Assembly (NCBI RefSeq): GCF_011058315.1
Contig: NZ_CP049298.1
Location: 2,356,001-2,420,000, forward strand
DNA: 64,000 nt
Origin: Chryseobacterium sp. POL2
Lineage (GTDB): Bacteria; Bacteroidota; Bacteroidia; Flavobacteriales; Weeksellaceae
Direction: 5' to 3'
Position numbers and translations under genes: made by a program
Notes under the pieces: generated by a model
The model's input: the letters and a program-made list of their open reading frames with translations, nothing else
Databases searched by the model: none
Told to the model about the DNA's origin: nothing
Part shown: in pieces, positions 34,557 to 43,932 of the stretch
How the letters are laid out: each line of letters begins with the position of its first letter
Numbering within the stretch: the stretch's first letter is position 1

Positions 34557-35867
34557 TTAGTTTTTTACGGTTTTTCTACCGATTGATTTATAAAAAAATC
34601 CGTGTTGTTCTGGAACTTCTAGAGGGAACATATTACGACCGTCAAAGATGATTTTGTTTTTCATTTTGGATGCCATAAGTTCAAAATTTGGATTTTTAAA
34701 CTCGGGCCATTCCGTTGCGATTAACAGACAGTCAGCATCTTCTAATGCGGAATACATGTCTGTCGCGTATTCGATTTTATCACCGATAACTTTGCGAACA
34801 TTAGACTCCGCAATTTTATCATAAGCTATGATTTTTGCGCCTTTATCAAGAAGGATTTTGATGTTGTCCAAAGATGAAGCTTCTCGGATATCGTCTGTAT
34901 TTGCTTTAAATGCCAAACCCCAAAGCGCAATTTTTTTACCACTAAGGTCATTAAAATATTTCTCGATATCGCTTGTTAAAATAACTTTTTGAGCATTGTT
35001 AACTGCTTCTGTAGATTCTAAAATTTTGAAGTTAAAATTTTCATCTTTTCCAGATTTTATTAAAGCTTTTACATCTTTCGGAAAGCATGAGCCTCCATAA
35101 CCAATGCCCGGGAACAAAAACCGGTGACCAATACGATCATCGCTTCCCATGCCCAATCTCACTTTGTCAACATCGGCACCTACCAATTCGCAATAATTTG
35201 CGATTTCGTTCATAAAAGTAATTTTTACAGCCAAGAAAGAATTAGCTGCATATTTTGTGAGTTCTGATGATTTTTCATCCATGAAAATTATTGGAATTCC
35301 CGTATTGGTAAATGGCTGATAGATTTGTGCCATAATGTTTTTTGCTCTCTCAGAACTGCAACCTACAACAACTCTAGCAGGATTCATAGAGTCTTCAACC
35401 GCAAAACCTTCTCTCAAAAATTCTGGATTGGATACAACGTCAAACGGAATATCTGTTTTCGATTTGATAACTGCCCCCACTTTATCCGCTGTGCCTACTG
35501 GGACAGTTGATTTGTTAACCACAACTTTATAGTCGGTCATCATTTTGCCAATGTCATTAGCGACTTTTAGAACGTATGACAAATCTGCTGATCCATCTTC
35601 TCCTGGCGGTGTTGGAAGTGCCAAGTAGATAACTTCACTTTTGTCTAAAGCTTCTTTAAGATTGGTCGTGAAAAATAAACGATTGGCTTGTATATTTCGA
35701 AGAAACATTTCCTCAAGGTTTGGCTCGTATATTGGGACGATACCTTGTTTCATGTCTTCAACTTTTTTTTCATCAATGTCTACACAATATACAGAATTTC
35801 CCAATTCTGCTAAGGTTGTACCAGTTACTAATCCTACATAACCAGTTCCTACAATGGTAATATTCAA
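34557..35867 (-). CDS. ugd: UDP-glucose 6-dehydrogenase
   Basis: 436 aa from the TTG at 35865-35867 (initiating NITIVGTGYVGLVTG). A longer ATG frame to 35912 adds 15 residues, but the only exact promoter box in the region (35891-35898) lies between the two starts, so the ATG would not be in the message. Motifs: GTGYVGLVTG (NAD site), LALPTPPGEDGSADLS, KSTVPVGTADKV, NPEFLREGFAVED, and GIGYGGSCFPKDV with catalytic Cys261. Oxidises UDP-glucose to UDP-glucuronate. First gene of the cluster. The TTG start is my inference; the ATG cannot be fully excluded. Confidence 0.9.
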   Translation of the reverse strand: MNITIVGTGYVGLVTGTTLAELGNSVYCVDIDEKKVEDMKQGIVPIYEPNLEEMFLRNIQANRLFFTTNLKEALDKSEVIYLALPTPPGEDGSADLSYVLKVANDIGKMMTDYKVVVNKSTVPVGTADKVGAVIKSKTDIPFDVVSNPEFLREGFAVEDSMNPARVVVGCSSERAKNIMAQIYQPFTNTGIPIIFMDEKSSELTKYAANSFLAVKITFMNEIANYCELVGADVDKVRLGMGSDDRIGHRFLFPGIGYGGSCFPKDVKALIKSGKDENFNFKILESTEAVNNAQKVILTSDIEKYFNDLSGKKIALWGLAFKANTDDIREASSLDNIKILLDKGAKIIAYDKIAESNVRKVIGDKIEYATDMYSALEDADCLLIATEWPEFKNPNFELMASKMKNKIIFDGRNMFPLEVPEQHGFFYKSIGRKTVKN

Positions 35868-35890
35868 TGTTTGAGTTTTTAAATTTTGTA

Positions 35891-35898
35891 CAAAGATA
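35891..35898 (-). promoter_or_regulatory. -7 promoter element of the ugd-rml-wzm-wzt cluster
   Basis: Minus-strand TATCTTTG, exact TAnnTTTG match, about 25 nt before the proposed TTG start. Probably drives the whole leftward cluster, whose genes are nearly gapless down to about 23205. Confidence 0.55.
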
Positions 35899-36014
35899 AT
35901 TTTTTTTAACATATTTATAATGACTTTAGTCTTTTTCGTGATTTTAGTACAGTTTAATTTTTTTGTTAAATGTTAAGAAGCTTGTTGATGTAAAGCCTTA
36001 AAATTCAATATAAT

Positions 36015-36045
36015 TTGGATTTTTTTAAAAAAAGACTTACATTTG
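36015..36045 (+). promoter_or_regulatory. Promoter of rimP-nusA-infB
   Basis: TTG at 36015-36017 and TACATTTG at 36038-36045, 20 nt apart, match the two-part Bacteroidetes promoter (TTG, about 20 nt, TAnnTTTG). The start point would lie just before the leader hairpin at 36069-36096. Confidence 0.65.
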
Positions 36046-36068
36046 CAGAAGATTTACGGAACAGAATG

Positions 36069-36096
36069 AAAAGGCCTTCGAGAGAGAGCCTTTTTT
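36069..36096 (+). promoter_or_regulatory. Terminator-like hairpin in the rimP leader (possible attenuator)
   Basis: AAAAGGC (36069-36075) pairs with GCCTTTT (36088-36094) around a purine-rich loop, directly followed by further T residues. There is no upstream plus-strand gene for which this could be a terminator, so it sits inside the 5' leader between the promoter and the rimP ATG at 36121. It could partly stop transcription and let NusA feed back on its own operon; that role is inference. Confidence 0.5.
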
Positions 36097-36120
36097 CGTA
36101 GATGTAATTCATGAGAAAAT

Positions 36121-36588
36121 ATGAGTTTTAGAGAGAAAGTAGAAGCTTTGGTGGCTTCTTATTTAGAGGAGAGAGAGGATTTGTTTTTGGTTGATCTTAA
36201 GATTTCGGCAGATGACCAAATAACAATTATTATCGATGGAGATCAAGGGGTTAATTTACAAGATTGCTTGGATGTTAGTCGCGCTGTCGAGTTTAATCTT
36301 GATCGCGAAGAGCATGATTTTGGGCTTCAGGTGATGTCTCCAGGCTTGTCGGAGCCATTGACTTTGGTGAGACAATTCAGAAAAAATCTAGGAAGAGAAT
36401 TGGATGTTCTTCTGACTACAGATGAAAAAATCCAAGGAGAGTTGATAATGGTTGATGATGAGTCAATCACTTTGATGTTGAGATATCGCCGTCCAAAACT
36501 TATTGGAAAAGGTAAAGAAGATGTCGAAGAAGAAAAAGTAATAAGCCTTGCTGATATCAAAAAGGCTTTGGTGGTAATTAAATTTTAA
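36121..36588 (+). CDS. rimP: Ribosome maturation factor RimP
   Basis: 155 aa. REKVEALVASYLEEREDLFLVDLKIS and ITIIIDGDQGVNLQDCLDVSRAVEFNLD match the N-terminal RimP domain; DFGLQVMSPGLSEPLTLVRQFRKNLGRELDV is the conserved link to the C-terminal SH3-like domain. Helps assemble the 30S subunit. First gene of the widely conserved rimP-nusA-infB order, 19 bp before nusA; this synteny confirms the call for a fast-evolving small protein. Confidence 0.93.
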   Translation: MSFREKVEALVASYLEEREDLFLVDLKISADDQITIIIDGDQGVNLQDCLDVSRAVEFNLDREEHDFGLQVMSPGLSEPLTLVRQFRKNLGRELDVLLTTDEKIQGELIMVDDESITLMLRYRRPKLIGKGKEDVEEEKVISLADIKKALVVIKF

Positions 36589-36607
36589 TAAAGAAAAATA
36601 TTAATCA

Positions 36608-37843
36608 ATGGATAATTTAGCTTTAATTGAAGCATTTGGCGATTTTAAAGAAGTAAAAAATATTAGCAAAATTGATTTGATGGCAATCATAGAAGATTCT
36701 CTTAAAACACTTTTGAGAAAAAGATATGATTCTGACGATCATTTTGATGTTATTGTTAACCCTGATAAAGGCGATTTTCAAATTTTCTTGAATAAGAGAA
36801 TTGTTGAAGATGAGATGTCAGAAGATGATGACTTAGAAATCGAAATTTCTGAAGTTAGAAAAATTGACTCAACTTTTGAAGTTGGTGAAGAATATACACA
36901 AGAAATTCCTGTGGCTAAATTAGGCCGTAGAAACATCTTGACGCTTAAGCAGATTTTAGCAACTAAAATTCAGGAGCATTTTAATGCAGCTTTGTACGAG
37001 CAATTCCGCGACAGGATTGGACAATTGGTAGTTGGAGAAGTTCACCATATTCGTCACAAACATGTTATCATGTTGGATGATGAAGGTAACGAGTTTATCC
37101 TGCCAAAAGAAAACCAAATCCCATCTGACTTCTTCAAAAAAGGTGACAATGTTCGTGCAATTGTTGAAAGTGTTGACTTTAGAGGGGCAAAACCACAGAT
37201 TATCATTTCAAGAACTTCACCGAAGTTTTTAGAGCAATTATTAGAATTAGAAATTCCTGAAATCCAAGACGGAACCATCATACTTAAGAAAGTAGTGAGA
37301 ATTCCAGGTGAAAAAGCGAAAATCGCGGTTGACGCATACGATGACAGAATTGATCCAGTAGGAGCTTGTGTAGGGGTAAAAGGTTCAAGAATACATGGTG
37401 TGGTTAGAGAATTGCGCAATGAGAATATCGACGTAATTCAATGGTCAAAAAATCCGGAAATTCTTGTTAAAAGAGCTTTAGGAAATATCATTATTAATAA
37501 AGTAGAAATCAACGAGGAAGCCAACTATGCATTGGTGTATACGCCCGTTGAGGAGATTTCTAAAGTCATTGGTAAACAAGGACAGAATATTAAACTAGCC
37601 TCTTGGTTGACAGATTTTGAAATTGATGTTTACAGAGAAAAACAAGAAGACGACGATGTAGAGTTGACAGAGTTTACTGACGAGATTGAAGATTGGGTGA
37701 TTGCAGAATTCAAAAAAGTAGGATTAGAAACCGCTAGAAGTGTTTTAGATAAAGATACAGAAGCCTTGCTTAATCTTGTTGATTTGGAAGAAGAAACCAT
37801 CCAAGAAGTTAAAGAAATTTTGAGAGCAGAACTAGAAGATTAA
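36608..37843 (+). CDS. nusA: Transcription termination/antitermination factor NusA
   Basis: 411 aa, shorter than the 495 aa of E. coli because the C-terminal acidic repeats are missing, as usual outside Proteobacteria. N-terminal RNA-polymerase-binding domain about 1-125 (LIEAFGDFKEVKNISKIDL), S1 domain about 130-200 (GQLVVGEVHHIRHKHVIMLDDEGNEF), then KH domains with PVGACVGVKGSRIHGVVREL (about 255-275) and EEISKVIGKQGQNIKLASWL (about 315-334), ending in an acidic tail. Acts on elongating RNA polymerase, pausing and termination. Confidence 0.95.
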   Translation: MDNLALIEAFGDFKEVKNISKIDLMAIIEDSLKTLLRKRYDSDDHFDVIVNPDKGDFQIFLNKRIVEDEMSEDDDLEIEISEVRKIDSTFEVGEEYTQEIPVAKLGRRNILTLKQILATKIQEHFNAALYEQFRDRIGQLVVGEVHHIRHKHVIMLDDEGNEFILPKENQIPSDFFKKGDNVRAIVESVDFRGAKPQIIISRTSPKFLEQLLELEIPEIQDGTIILKKVVRIPGEKAKIAVDAYDDRIDPVGACVGVKGSRIHGVVRELRNENIDVIQWSKNPEILVKRALGNIIINKVEINEEANYALVYTPVEEISKVIGKQGQNIKLASWLTDFEIDVYREKQEDDDVELTEFTDEIEDWVIAEFKKVGLETARSVLDKDTEALLNLVDLEEETIQEVKEILRAELED

Positions 37844-37897
37844 TTCTCAAAATTAGTCTTTGAAATATCCTATTAAAAAGTAAAGTTAAAATAGTAG

Positions 37898-37905
37898 TAC
37901 CTTTG
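37898..37905 (+). promoter_or_regulatory. -7 promoter element before infB
   Basis: TACCTTTG, exact TAnnTTTG match, 35 nt before the infB ATG in the 96-bp nusA-infB gap. No TTG at the right spacing. Suggests infB can also be transcribed on its own. Confidence 0.45.
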
Positions 37906-37939
37906 CTACGACAACTAAAATAAAGAAGTAAATTTAAAT

Positions 37940-40843
37940 ATGCCAAAAATTAGATTAAATAAAGCGGTTAAAGAACTTAACATTTCAATACCACGTGCTG
38001 TAGAATATCTACAAGGTAAGGGTATTGAGGTTGACAGTAATCCCAACGCTCTATTAGAAGAACAGGCATTTTCTGCATTAGAAGCTGAGTTTCGCAAAGA
38101 TGGCGAACAAAGAAAAGCTTCTCATGAGGTGGTGATTTCTAAAGTTCCAGACGAAAAACTGGAAATTCAAGAAGCAAAACCTGAGGTTATAAGAGCCAAA
38201 GCTAGCGTACCCGAAACTAAAATTTTGGGTAAAATAGATCTTGATGCACAAAAACCAGTAGAAGAGGTGGCTAAGCCAGTTGTGGAAGATGCTGTGCCTG
38301 CGAAGCAAGAGGACAAAAAAGAAGAGAAACCAGAACTTAAAATTGTCGATAAAATTGATTTGTCGCAGTTTGAAACAAGGCCAAAAGCTGCCAAAAAAGA
38401 AGTTTCTAAAAAACCAAAAGCTGAAGAAGCACCATCAAAAACTGAAGAAGTGAAGCCAAAAGTTGAAAAGCCAATTGAAGCTAAACCTGCAACACAACCA
38501 AAAGTTGAAGCACCTGCAAAATCTGAAAAAACAGAAGAACCGGCAATAACATCTTCAGAACCTGATAAAATCGAAACGGTTTATCAAAAACTAGATGGTC
38601 CCAAAATCTTGAAAGAGAAAATTGACCTATCACAATTCGCAACAAAACCAAAATCTTCTAATGCTGGCGGACCAAACGCTGCTAAGAAGAAAAGAAAAAG
38701 AATTGAAAAACCAGGTCAGCCAGGAGCCAACAACCAACAAGGCGGAAATAATAATAACGCAGGAGGACAAGGCGGTAACAACCAAGGTGGCAACAGATTT
38801 GGTAACAATAATAACCGAGGTGGTCAAGGTGGCAACAACCAAGGTGGAAACCGTGGTGGCAACAATAACCGTGGTGGCCAAGGTGGAAATCGTGGAGGCA
38901 ACAATAGAGGCGGACAAAGAGTGATGCCTGTTGAGTTGACAGATGAACAAGTTAAAAATCAAATTAAAGAGACTTTAGAAAAACTGACCAACAAAGGCGG
39001 TAAAAATAAAGGAGCTAAACACAGAAAAGATAAACGTAATTGGAGAAGAGAGCAAGATGAACTTCAACAAGAACGTGAAGCACAAGATACAACGCTTAAA
39101 GTAACAGAGTTTATTACGGTTAACGAGTTAGCCAGTCTTATGGACGTTAGTCCAACAGAGGTTATCTCTGCCTGTTTCTCGTTAGGAGTTATGGTAACGA
39201 TGAACCAGCGTTTGGAAGCGGATACTTTAACATTGGTTGCCGATGAATTCGGTTATAAAATTGAATTCTCTGATGCTGATCTTGAGGAATCAATCGAAGA
39301 TGAAGTTGCAGATTCCGAAGAGGATTTGTCAACAAGAGCGCCAATTGTAACCGTAATGGGACACGTTGACCATGGTAAAACATCTTTGCTTGACTACGTT
39401 CGTAAAGCAAATGTTATAGCAGGTGAATCGGGAGGAATCACTCAGCATATCGGTGCGTATAATGTTAAACTAGAGAATGGTCAGAAGATTACCTTCTTAG
39501 ATACACCTGGTCACGAAGCCTTTACAGCGATGAGAGCGCGTGGTGCTCAGGTTACTGATATTGTAATTATCGTAATTGCAGCAGATGACGATGTCATGCC
39601 ACAGACCAAAGAGGCTATTGCCCATGCGCAAGCAGCTGGCGTACCTATGATTATTGCAATTAACAAAGTAGATAAACCAAACGCTAATCCAGATAATATC
39701 CGTCAACAACTTTCAGGGATGAATATTCTTGTAGAAGAATGGGGAGGAAATGTACAATCGCAAGAGATTTCTGCTAAGTTTGGTAACAACGTAGATTTGT
39801 TGCTTGAGAAAGTATTACTTCAAGCGGAAATGTTAGAGCTAAAAGCTAATCCTGATCGTTCAGCAAACGGTGTTGTAATCGAAGCTGCATTAGATAAAGG
39901 CCGTGGTTATGTGTCAACAATGTTGGTTCAGAACGGGACTTTAAAAGTAGGAGATTATATCGTTGCGGGTAAAAACCATGGTAAGATTAAAGCCATGTTG
40001 GATGAGCGTGGAAAACCCATGCCAAGTGCAGGGCCTTCTATTCCGGTAACTATTTTAGGTTTAGACGGTGCGCCAACGGCGGGTGATAAATTCCGAGTTT
40101 ACGAAGACGAAAAAGAAGCTAAAAATATTGCAAACAAACGTGAGCAACTTCAAAGAGAGCAAACACTTCGTACTAAGAAACATCTTACATTGGATGAGAT
40201 TGGGCGTCGTATTGCACTAGGGGATTTCAAAGAGCTTAATATTATTCTTAAAGGTGACGTGGATGGTTCTGTTGAAGCATTGTCAGATCAATTACAGAGA
40301 TTGTCTACAGCTGAGATACAGGTTAATATATTACATAAAGGCGTTGGTCAGATTACAGAAAGTGATGTCTTATTAGCCGCCGCATCGGATGCGATTGTTA
40401 TCGGATTTAATGTAAGAGCAAGTGTTAATGCAAAAGATATTGCAGATAAAGAAGAGGTAGAAATTAGAACATATTCTATTATCTATGCTGCTATCGATGA
40501 AGTGAAAGAAGCGATGGAAGGCATGCTTTCTCCAGAGATTAAAGAACAAGTAATTGGTAACGTAGAGATTCGCGAAGTGTTCAAGATTTCTAAAGTTGGT
40601 ACTATTGCGGGTTGTATGGTTCTTACAGGAAAAGTAACCCGTAACTCAAAAGTTAGACTTCTTAGAGATGGTATCGTGAAATTCGATGGCGAGCTAGAAA
40701 GCTTAAAACGTTTCAAAGACGATGTTAAAGAAGTTACCAAGGGCTATGAGTGTGGTCTTAATTTAAAAGGTTACAACGACATTGAGGTTGGCGACATTTT
40801 AGAAGTGTACGAAGAAATCTCCGTGAAGAAGAAACTGAAATAA
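37940..40843 (+). CDS. infB: Translation initiation factor IF-2
   Basis: 967 aa. Short N-terminal IF2-N motif ([28 protein letters not shown], about 4-31), then a long lysine/glutamate/proline-rich linker with repeated KIDLSQF phrases (about 90-260), a Gly-Asn-Arg tract (about 267-328), a second IF2-N domain (about 390-440, [20 protein letters not shown]), the GTPase domain with GHVDHGKTS (about 473-481), DTPGHEAFT and NKVDK, then the beta-barrel and C-terminal fMet-tRNA-binding domains. It places initiator tRNA on the 30S subunit. Ends in a terminator. The Gly/Asn/Arg tract is unusually repetitive. Confidence 0.96.
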   Translation: MPKIRLNKAVKELNISIPRAVEYLQGKGIEVDSNPNALLEEQAFSALEAEFRKDGEQRKASHEVVISKVPDEKLEIQEAKPEVIRAKASVPETKILGKIDLDAQKPVEEVAKPVVEDAVPAKQEDKKEEKPELKIVDKIDLSQFETRPKAAKKEVSKKPKAEEAPSKTEEVKPKVEKPIEAKPATQPKVEAPAKSEKTEEPAITSSEPDKIETVYQKLDGPKILKEKIDLSQFATKPKSSNAGGPNAAKKKRKRIEKPGQPGANNQQGGNNNNAGGQGGNNQGGNRFGNNNNRGGQGGNNQGGNRGGNNNRGGQGGNRGGNNRGGQRVMPVELTDEQVKNQIKETLEKLTNKGGKNKGAKHRKDKRNWRREQDELQQEREAQDTTLKVTEFITVNELASLMDVSPTEVISACFSLGVMVTMNQRLEADTLTLVADEFGYKIEFSDADLEESIEDEVADSEEDLSTRAPIVTVMGHVDHGKTSLLDYVRKANVIAGESGGITQHIGAYNVKLENGQKITFLDTPGHEAFTAMRARGAQVTDIVIIVIAADDDVMPQTKEAIAHAQAAGVPMIIAINKVDKPNANPDNIRQQLSGMNILVEEWGGNVQSQEISAKFGNNVDLLLEKVLLQAEMLELKANPDRSANGVVIEAALDKGRGYVSTMLVQNGTLKVGDYIVAGKNHGKIKAMLDERGKPMPSAGPSIPVTILGLDGAPTAGDKFRVYEDEKEAKNIANKREQLQREQTLRTKKHLTLDEIGRRIALGDFKELNIILKGDVDGSVEALSDQLQRLSTAEIQVNILHKGVGQITESDVLLAAASDAIVIGFNVRASVNAKDIADKEEVEIRTYSIIYAAIDEVKEAMEGMLSPEIKEQVIGNVEIREVFKISKVGTIAGCMVLTGKVTRNSKVRLLRDGIVKFDGELESLKRFKDDVKEVTKGYECGLNLKGYNDIEVGDILEVYEEISVKKKLK
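38740..38925 (+). repeat. Gly-Asn/RGG-type low-complexity repeat inside infB
   Basis: About 60 codons reading GGN, NRGG, GGQGG and GGNNQGGN units, with the DNA repeating AAGGTGG/GGCAACAA words. It encodes a disordered, arginine-containing segment between the two N-terminal domains. Confidence 0.85.
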
Positions 40844-40862
40844 AAAATACTATTCAATGAAT

Positions 40863-40900
40863 AATAGGCTGCTAAGATCATTAGCGGCCTATTTTATTTT
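40863..40900 (+). terminator. Rho-independent terminator of rimP-nusA-infB
   Basis: 13-bp stem, 40863-40875 (AATAGGCTGCTAA) with 40881-40893, one G-T pair, 5-nt loop, then TTTATTTTTATT. Lies 20 bp after the infB stop. Confidence 0.85.
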
Positions 40901-41006
40901 TATTAATAATCGTTTTAATTTAAGAATTAACTTGTAAAATAAGACGTGATATAATGTTGTTTTCTTTTTGATTTTAATAAATGTTTAAGAAAGTTTTAAA
41001 ATTAAT

Positions 41007-41037
41007 TTGGTGTATTAGGAAAAAATTAACATATTTG
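41007..41037 (+). promoter_or_regulatory. Promoter of the first susC gene
   Basis: TTG at 41007-41009, exactly 20 nt, then CATATTTG at 41030-41037 (one mismatch to TAnnTTTG). The same elements with the same 20-nt spacing precede the second susC gene, and the TTAACATATTTG word is identical in both. Confidence 0.65.
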
Positions 41038-41065
41038 TAGCTTATAATATCAAATTAGTGTTAAT

Positions 41066-43909
41066 ATGAACGTGAAACTACGAGTTTTAAGCGCTGGGGC
41101 TATTTTCTTTATGGGGGCCTCAATGTTTTCACAACAAAAAAAATCCGATACGATAACTAATGCTATTGAGGAGGTAGTTATTTTAGGTACGTATGGTATC
41201 AAAGAGACCCAAGAACAAAAAGTAGGTTCTTATTCATTAGTTTCTGCTAAAGCCTTAGAAAAGCCTGTTGCGATATCTGTTGATTTAGCCATTGCAGGGC
41301 AAGTTTCGGGAGCTGTTATTAGTTCTAATAGCGGACAGCCAGGGTCAAATGCAAAAGTGCTTATCCGGGGTATCAGTAGTCTTAGTGGGGATAATCAACC
41401 ACTTTATATTATTGATGGTGTTCCGGTTACAGTTGGAGATCAAGCTGGTGTTGCAACCTCTTCCAATGGTTTGTCATTAGTGGATCCTTCAGATATAGAG
41501 TCAGTAGAGGTTTTGAAAGATGGTGCAACAACATCACTTTATGGATCTAGAGGGGCTTCTGGTGTTATCATTATTAAAACCAAATCTGGTAAAGGTGGTA
41601 GAGGTAAGCTAACTCTTAATATGGAGTATGGTATGGGAACTGCTGCCTACGAGAAGTATAGTTTTATGAATGCTTCACAACAGATGCAGTCTTTGGTAAT
41701 GGGTTATATGGGGAACGGAGAGTCTTTGGAAGCTGCTACTAATAGTGCAAATGCAATTTTAAGAAATTGGGATGGTACTGTAGATACGGATTGGGAAAAA
41801 GCAACAAGACGCTCTTCAACAGGTTTGTACAAATATGGTCTTAATTACTCTTTCGGGAATGAAAAAATCAAAGGTTATGCTTCGGTTGGTTCTACGGAAC
41901 AAGAAGGTATAATTCGTGATGCATTATATAGAAGAATTAATGCAACTGTAAAATTGAATGCTAAGCTGTCAGATAAAATTAATGTAGCATTTTCTAATAT
42001 CGTATCTAGAGGAACACAGTGGGGACCATTAGATTATGGTTATTTTGCAAACCCTGTATTGAGTTCTAGATTTGCTTCTCCTACGAGTCCTATTTATAAT
42101 AAAGATGGTTCTTATAATCTTGATATCGTTACTTCTGCAGGTGAAGATTTTAACCCTGTAGCTATTCAGAATATTAACAGAAGAAAGTCAGCGGTTACAA
42201 AGATACTTTCGTCTTTTGGTTTGGATTATAGCATTATGAGTAATTTGAGATTCTCTACTAATTTGGGAATGGACTACAATTACTATGATGAGTCAGAATA
42301 TCGTAACCCAGATTTTGGTGATGGTAACAACCCAACACAAGGTATTATGGGGTTAGCTTTGCAGAGTGATTTTAGCTATACTACATTGAACTGGTCAAAC
42401 TTCTTACACTACGATTGGACAATTAATGACGACCATAAAATTAATTTATCTGCAGGGACAGAATATACGCAATTGTGGACAAAACGTTCTCAATCTGCTT
42501 CTACAGGTTTTGCAAGTGGACACTATGAGCAGAATAACTTGCAGTGGGGACCAACACCATACATGGCTTGGTCTTATAATGAACAAAGTCATTTGATTGG
42601 TCTTATTGGAAGAGCTTCTTATGGTTACAAAGATTTGTTCAATGTAATGGGATCATTCAGAAGAGATAAATATTCACACTTTGGAGATGATAGAAAAGAA
42701 GGTAATTTCTGGGCTACTGGAGCTAATGTTAATCTTCATAAATTAGGAAACATTGGAAATTATTTTAATGAGTTAAAAGTAAGAGCGAGTTATGGTGAAG
42801 TGGGGAACATAGGAGCTATCCAATATCTTTCTCGTCCAACTTTAGGTGTTGCCAATTATATGCTAGAAAACGGGATGGCTATTAACAATCCTGGAAATGA
42901 AGATTTAGGTTGGGAAAAATCTAAAAAATATAACATCGGTTTAGACCTTGGTTTGGTTCAGAATAGATTGAAAATATCTTTAGATGTTTACAAAAATATT
43001 GTAACAGAACAGCTAACAACACAAGTGCCTAATGCACCTTCTACAGGTTTTGGTAACTTAGTAGGAAATGCGCTAGGGCATGAGTCAAAAGGTATTGAAT
43101 CAACAATCTCTTATGATGTGTTCAAGAAAGGAGATTTCAACTGGACAATTAATGCTAACTATGGTTATAACAAATCAGTTGTTACTAAGATTTTAGGACC
43201 TTATGTCGGTGTAGATGGATTTAAAAGATATGTTGTAGGGCATAATCCAACAGAGTGGTTCTTGTCACATTATGCAGGTGTTGATAAGTCTAATGGAGAT
43301 GCATTATGGTATACTGATGCTACCCATACGCAGTTAAGTAACGGTTCTGGTACGAGCGCTTCAGTATTAAGAGACTTTACAGGTAAAAATGCATTACCAG
43401 CGCATACTGCAGGATTAACAAATACATTTAGTTATAAAAATTTAACATTAAGCTTATTATTCACTTACCAAGGAGATTTCTATGTGTATGATCTTTGGGG
43501 AAGATATTTTGATAATGATGGTCAAGGTGTGAAAGATAATAAGGTTGTAGATGTGTTAAATAGCTGGACGCCAACTAATACAAATGCGGATAGGCCTCAA
43601 TATAGAGCGGGTAACGCGGTGCCGATGTATCACTCTACAAGATATCTATATAAAGGAGATAATATCAAGCTAAAGAGTGCGGAACTTGGCTATAAACTAA
43701 CTAAAGATCAAATGAAGATTGATGGTATTAATAATGTGTACCTTTATGTAAGAGGTGTTAACTTATTAACATTTGCATTTGATAAAAACTTGCCTTTCGA
43801 TCCAGAATCTAATAGCAATCACATGGGAACCATTGGAGGTATGGGATTATACGATCAAACAATGCCATTGATGAGACAATTTATGGTGGGTGCAACGATT
43901 GATTTTTAA
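41066..43909 (+). CDS. SusC/RagA-family TonB-linked outer membrane transporter
   Basis: 947 aa. Signal peptide 1-23 (MNVKLRVLSAGAIFFMGASMFSQ), TonB-box-like NAIEEVVILGTYG (about 31-43), then the plug domain about 60-175: KVLIRGISSLSGDNQPLYIIDGVPV, DPSDIESVEVLKDGATTSLYGSRGASGVIIIKTKSG. The rest is a 22-strand beta-barrel rich in aromatic turns, ending MVGATIDF with the C-terminal Phe needed for BAM insertion. It lacks the N-terminal carboxypeptidase-like domain common in Bacteroides SusC. With its SusD partner 23 bp downstream it would take up an oligosaccharide or peptide using TonB energy. Substrate unknown. Confidence 0.93.
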   Translation: MNVKLRVLSAGAIFFMGASMFSQQKKSDTITNAIEEVVILGTYGIKETQEQKVGSYSLVSAKALEKPVAISVDLAIAGQVSGAVISSNSGQPGSNAKVLIRGISSLSGDNQPLYIIDGVPVTVGDQAGVATSSNGLSLVDPSDIESVEVLKDGATTSLYGSRGASGVIIIKTKSGKGGRGKLTLNMEYGMGTAAYEKYSFMNASQQMQSLVMGYMGNGESLEAATNSANAILRNWDGTVDTDWEKATRRSSTGLYKYGLNYSFGNEKIKGYASVGSTEQEGIIRDALYRRINATVKLNAKLSDKINVAFSNIVSRGTQWGPLDYGYFANPVLSSRFASPTSPIYNKDGSYNLDIVTSAGEDFNPVAIQNINRRKSAVTKILSSFGLDYSIMSNLRFSTNLGMDYNYYDESEYRNPDFGDGNNPTQGIMGLALQSDFSYTTLNWSNFLHYDWTINDDHKINLSAGTEYTQLWTKRSQSASTGFASGHYEQNNLQWGPTPYMAWSYNEQSHLIGLIGRASYGYKDLFNVMGSFRRDKYSHFGDDRKEGNFWATGANVNLHKLGNIGNYFNELKVRASYGEVGNIGAIQYLSRPTLGVANYMLENGMAINNPGNEDLGWEKSKKYNIGLDLGLVQNRLKISLDVYKNIVTEQLTTQVPNAPSTGFGNLVGNALGHESKGIESTISYDVFKKGDFNWTINANYGYNKSVVTKILGPYVGVDGFKRYVVGHNPTEWFLSHYAGVDKSNGDALWYTDATHTQLSNGSGTSASVLRDFTGKNALPAHTAGLTNTFSYKNLTLSLLFTYQGDFYVYDLWGRYFDNDGQGVKDNKVVDVLNSWTPTNTNADRPQYRAGNAVPMYHSTRYLYKGDNIKLKSAELGYKLTKDQMKIDGINNVYLYVRGVNLLTFAFDKNLPFDPESNSNHMGTIGGMGLYDQTMPLMRQFMVGATIDF

Positions 43910-43932
43910 TTAAAACTCTAACAACGATTACA

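Noticed and set aside
30395-35867. dTDP-rhamnose operon
   Set aside because: rmlA and rmlB are present but neither rmlC nor rmlD is; an aminotransferase and acetyltransferase take their place.
38622-38962. Long open frames on both strands overlapping the repeat part of infB
   Set aside because: They arise from the low-complexity GGN/AAC repeat, which avoids stops in other frames; the IF-2 frame continues through with domains on both sides.
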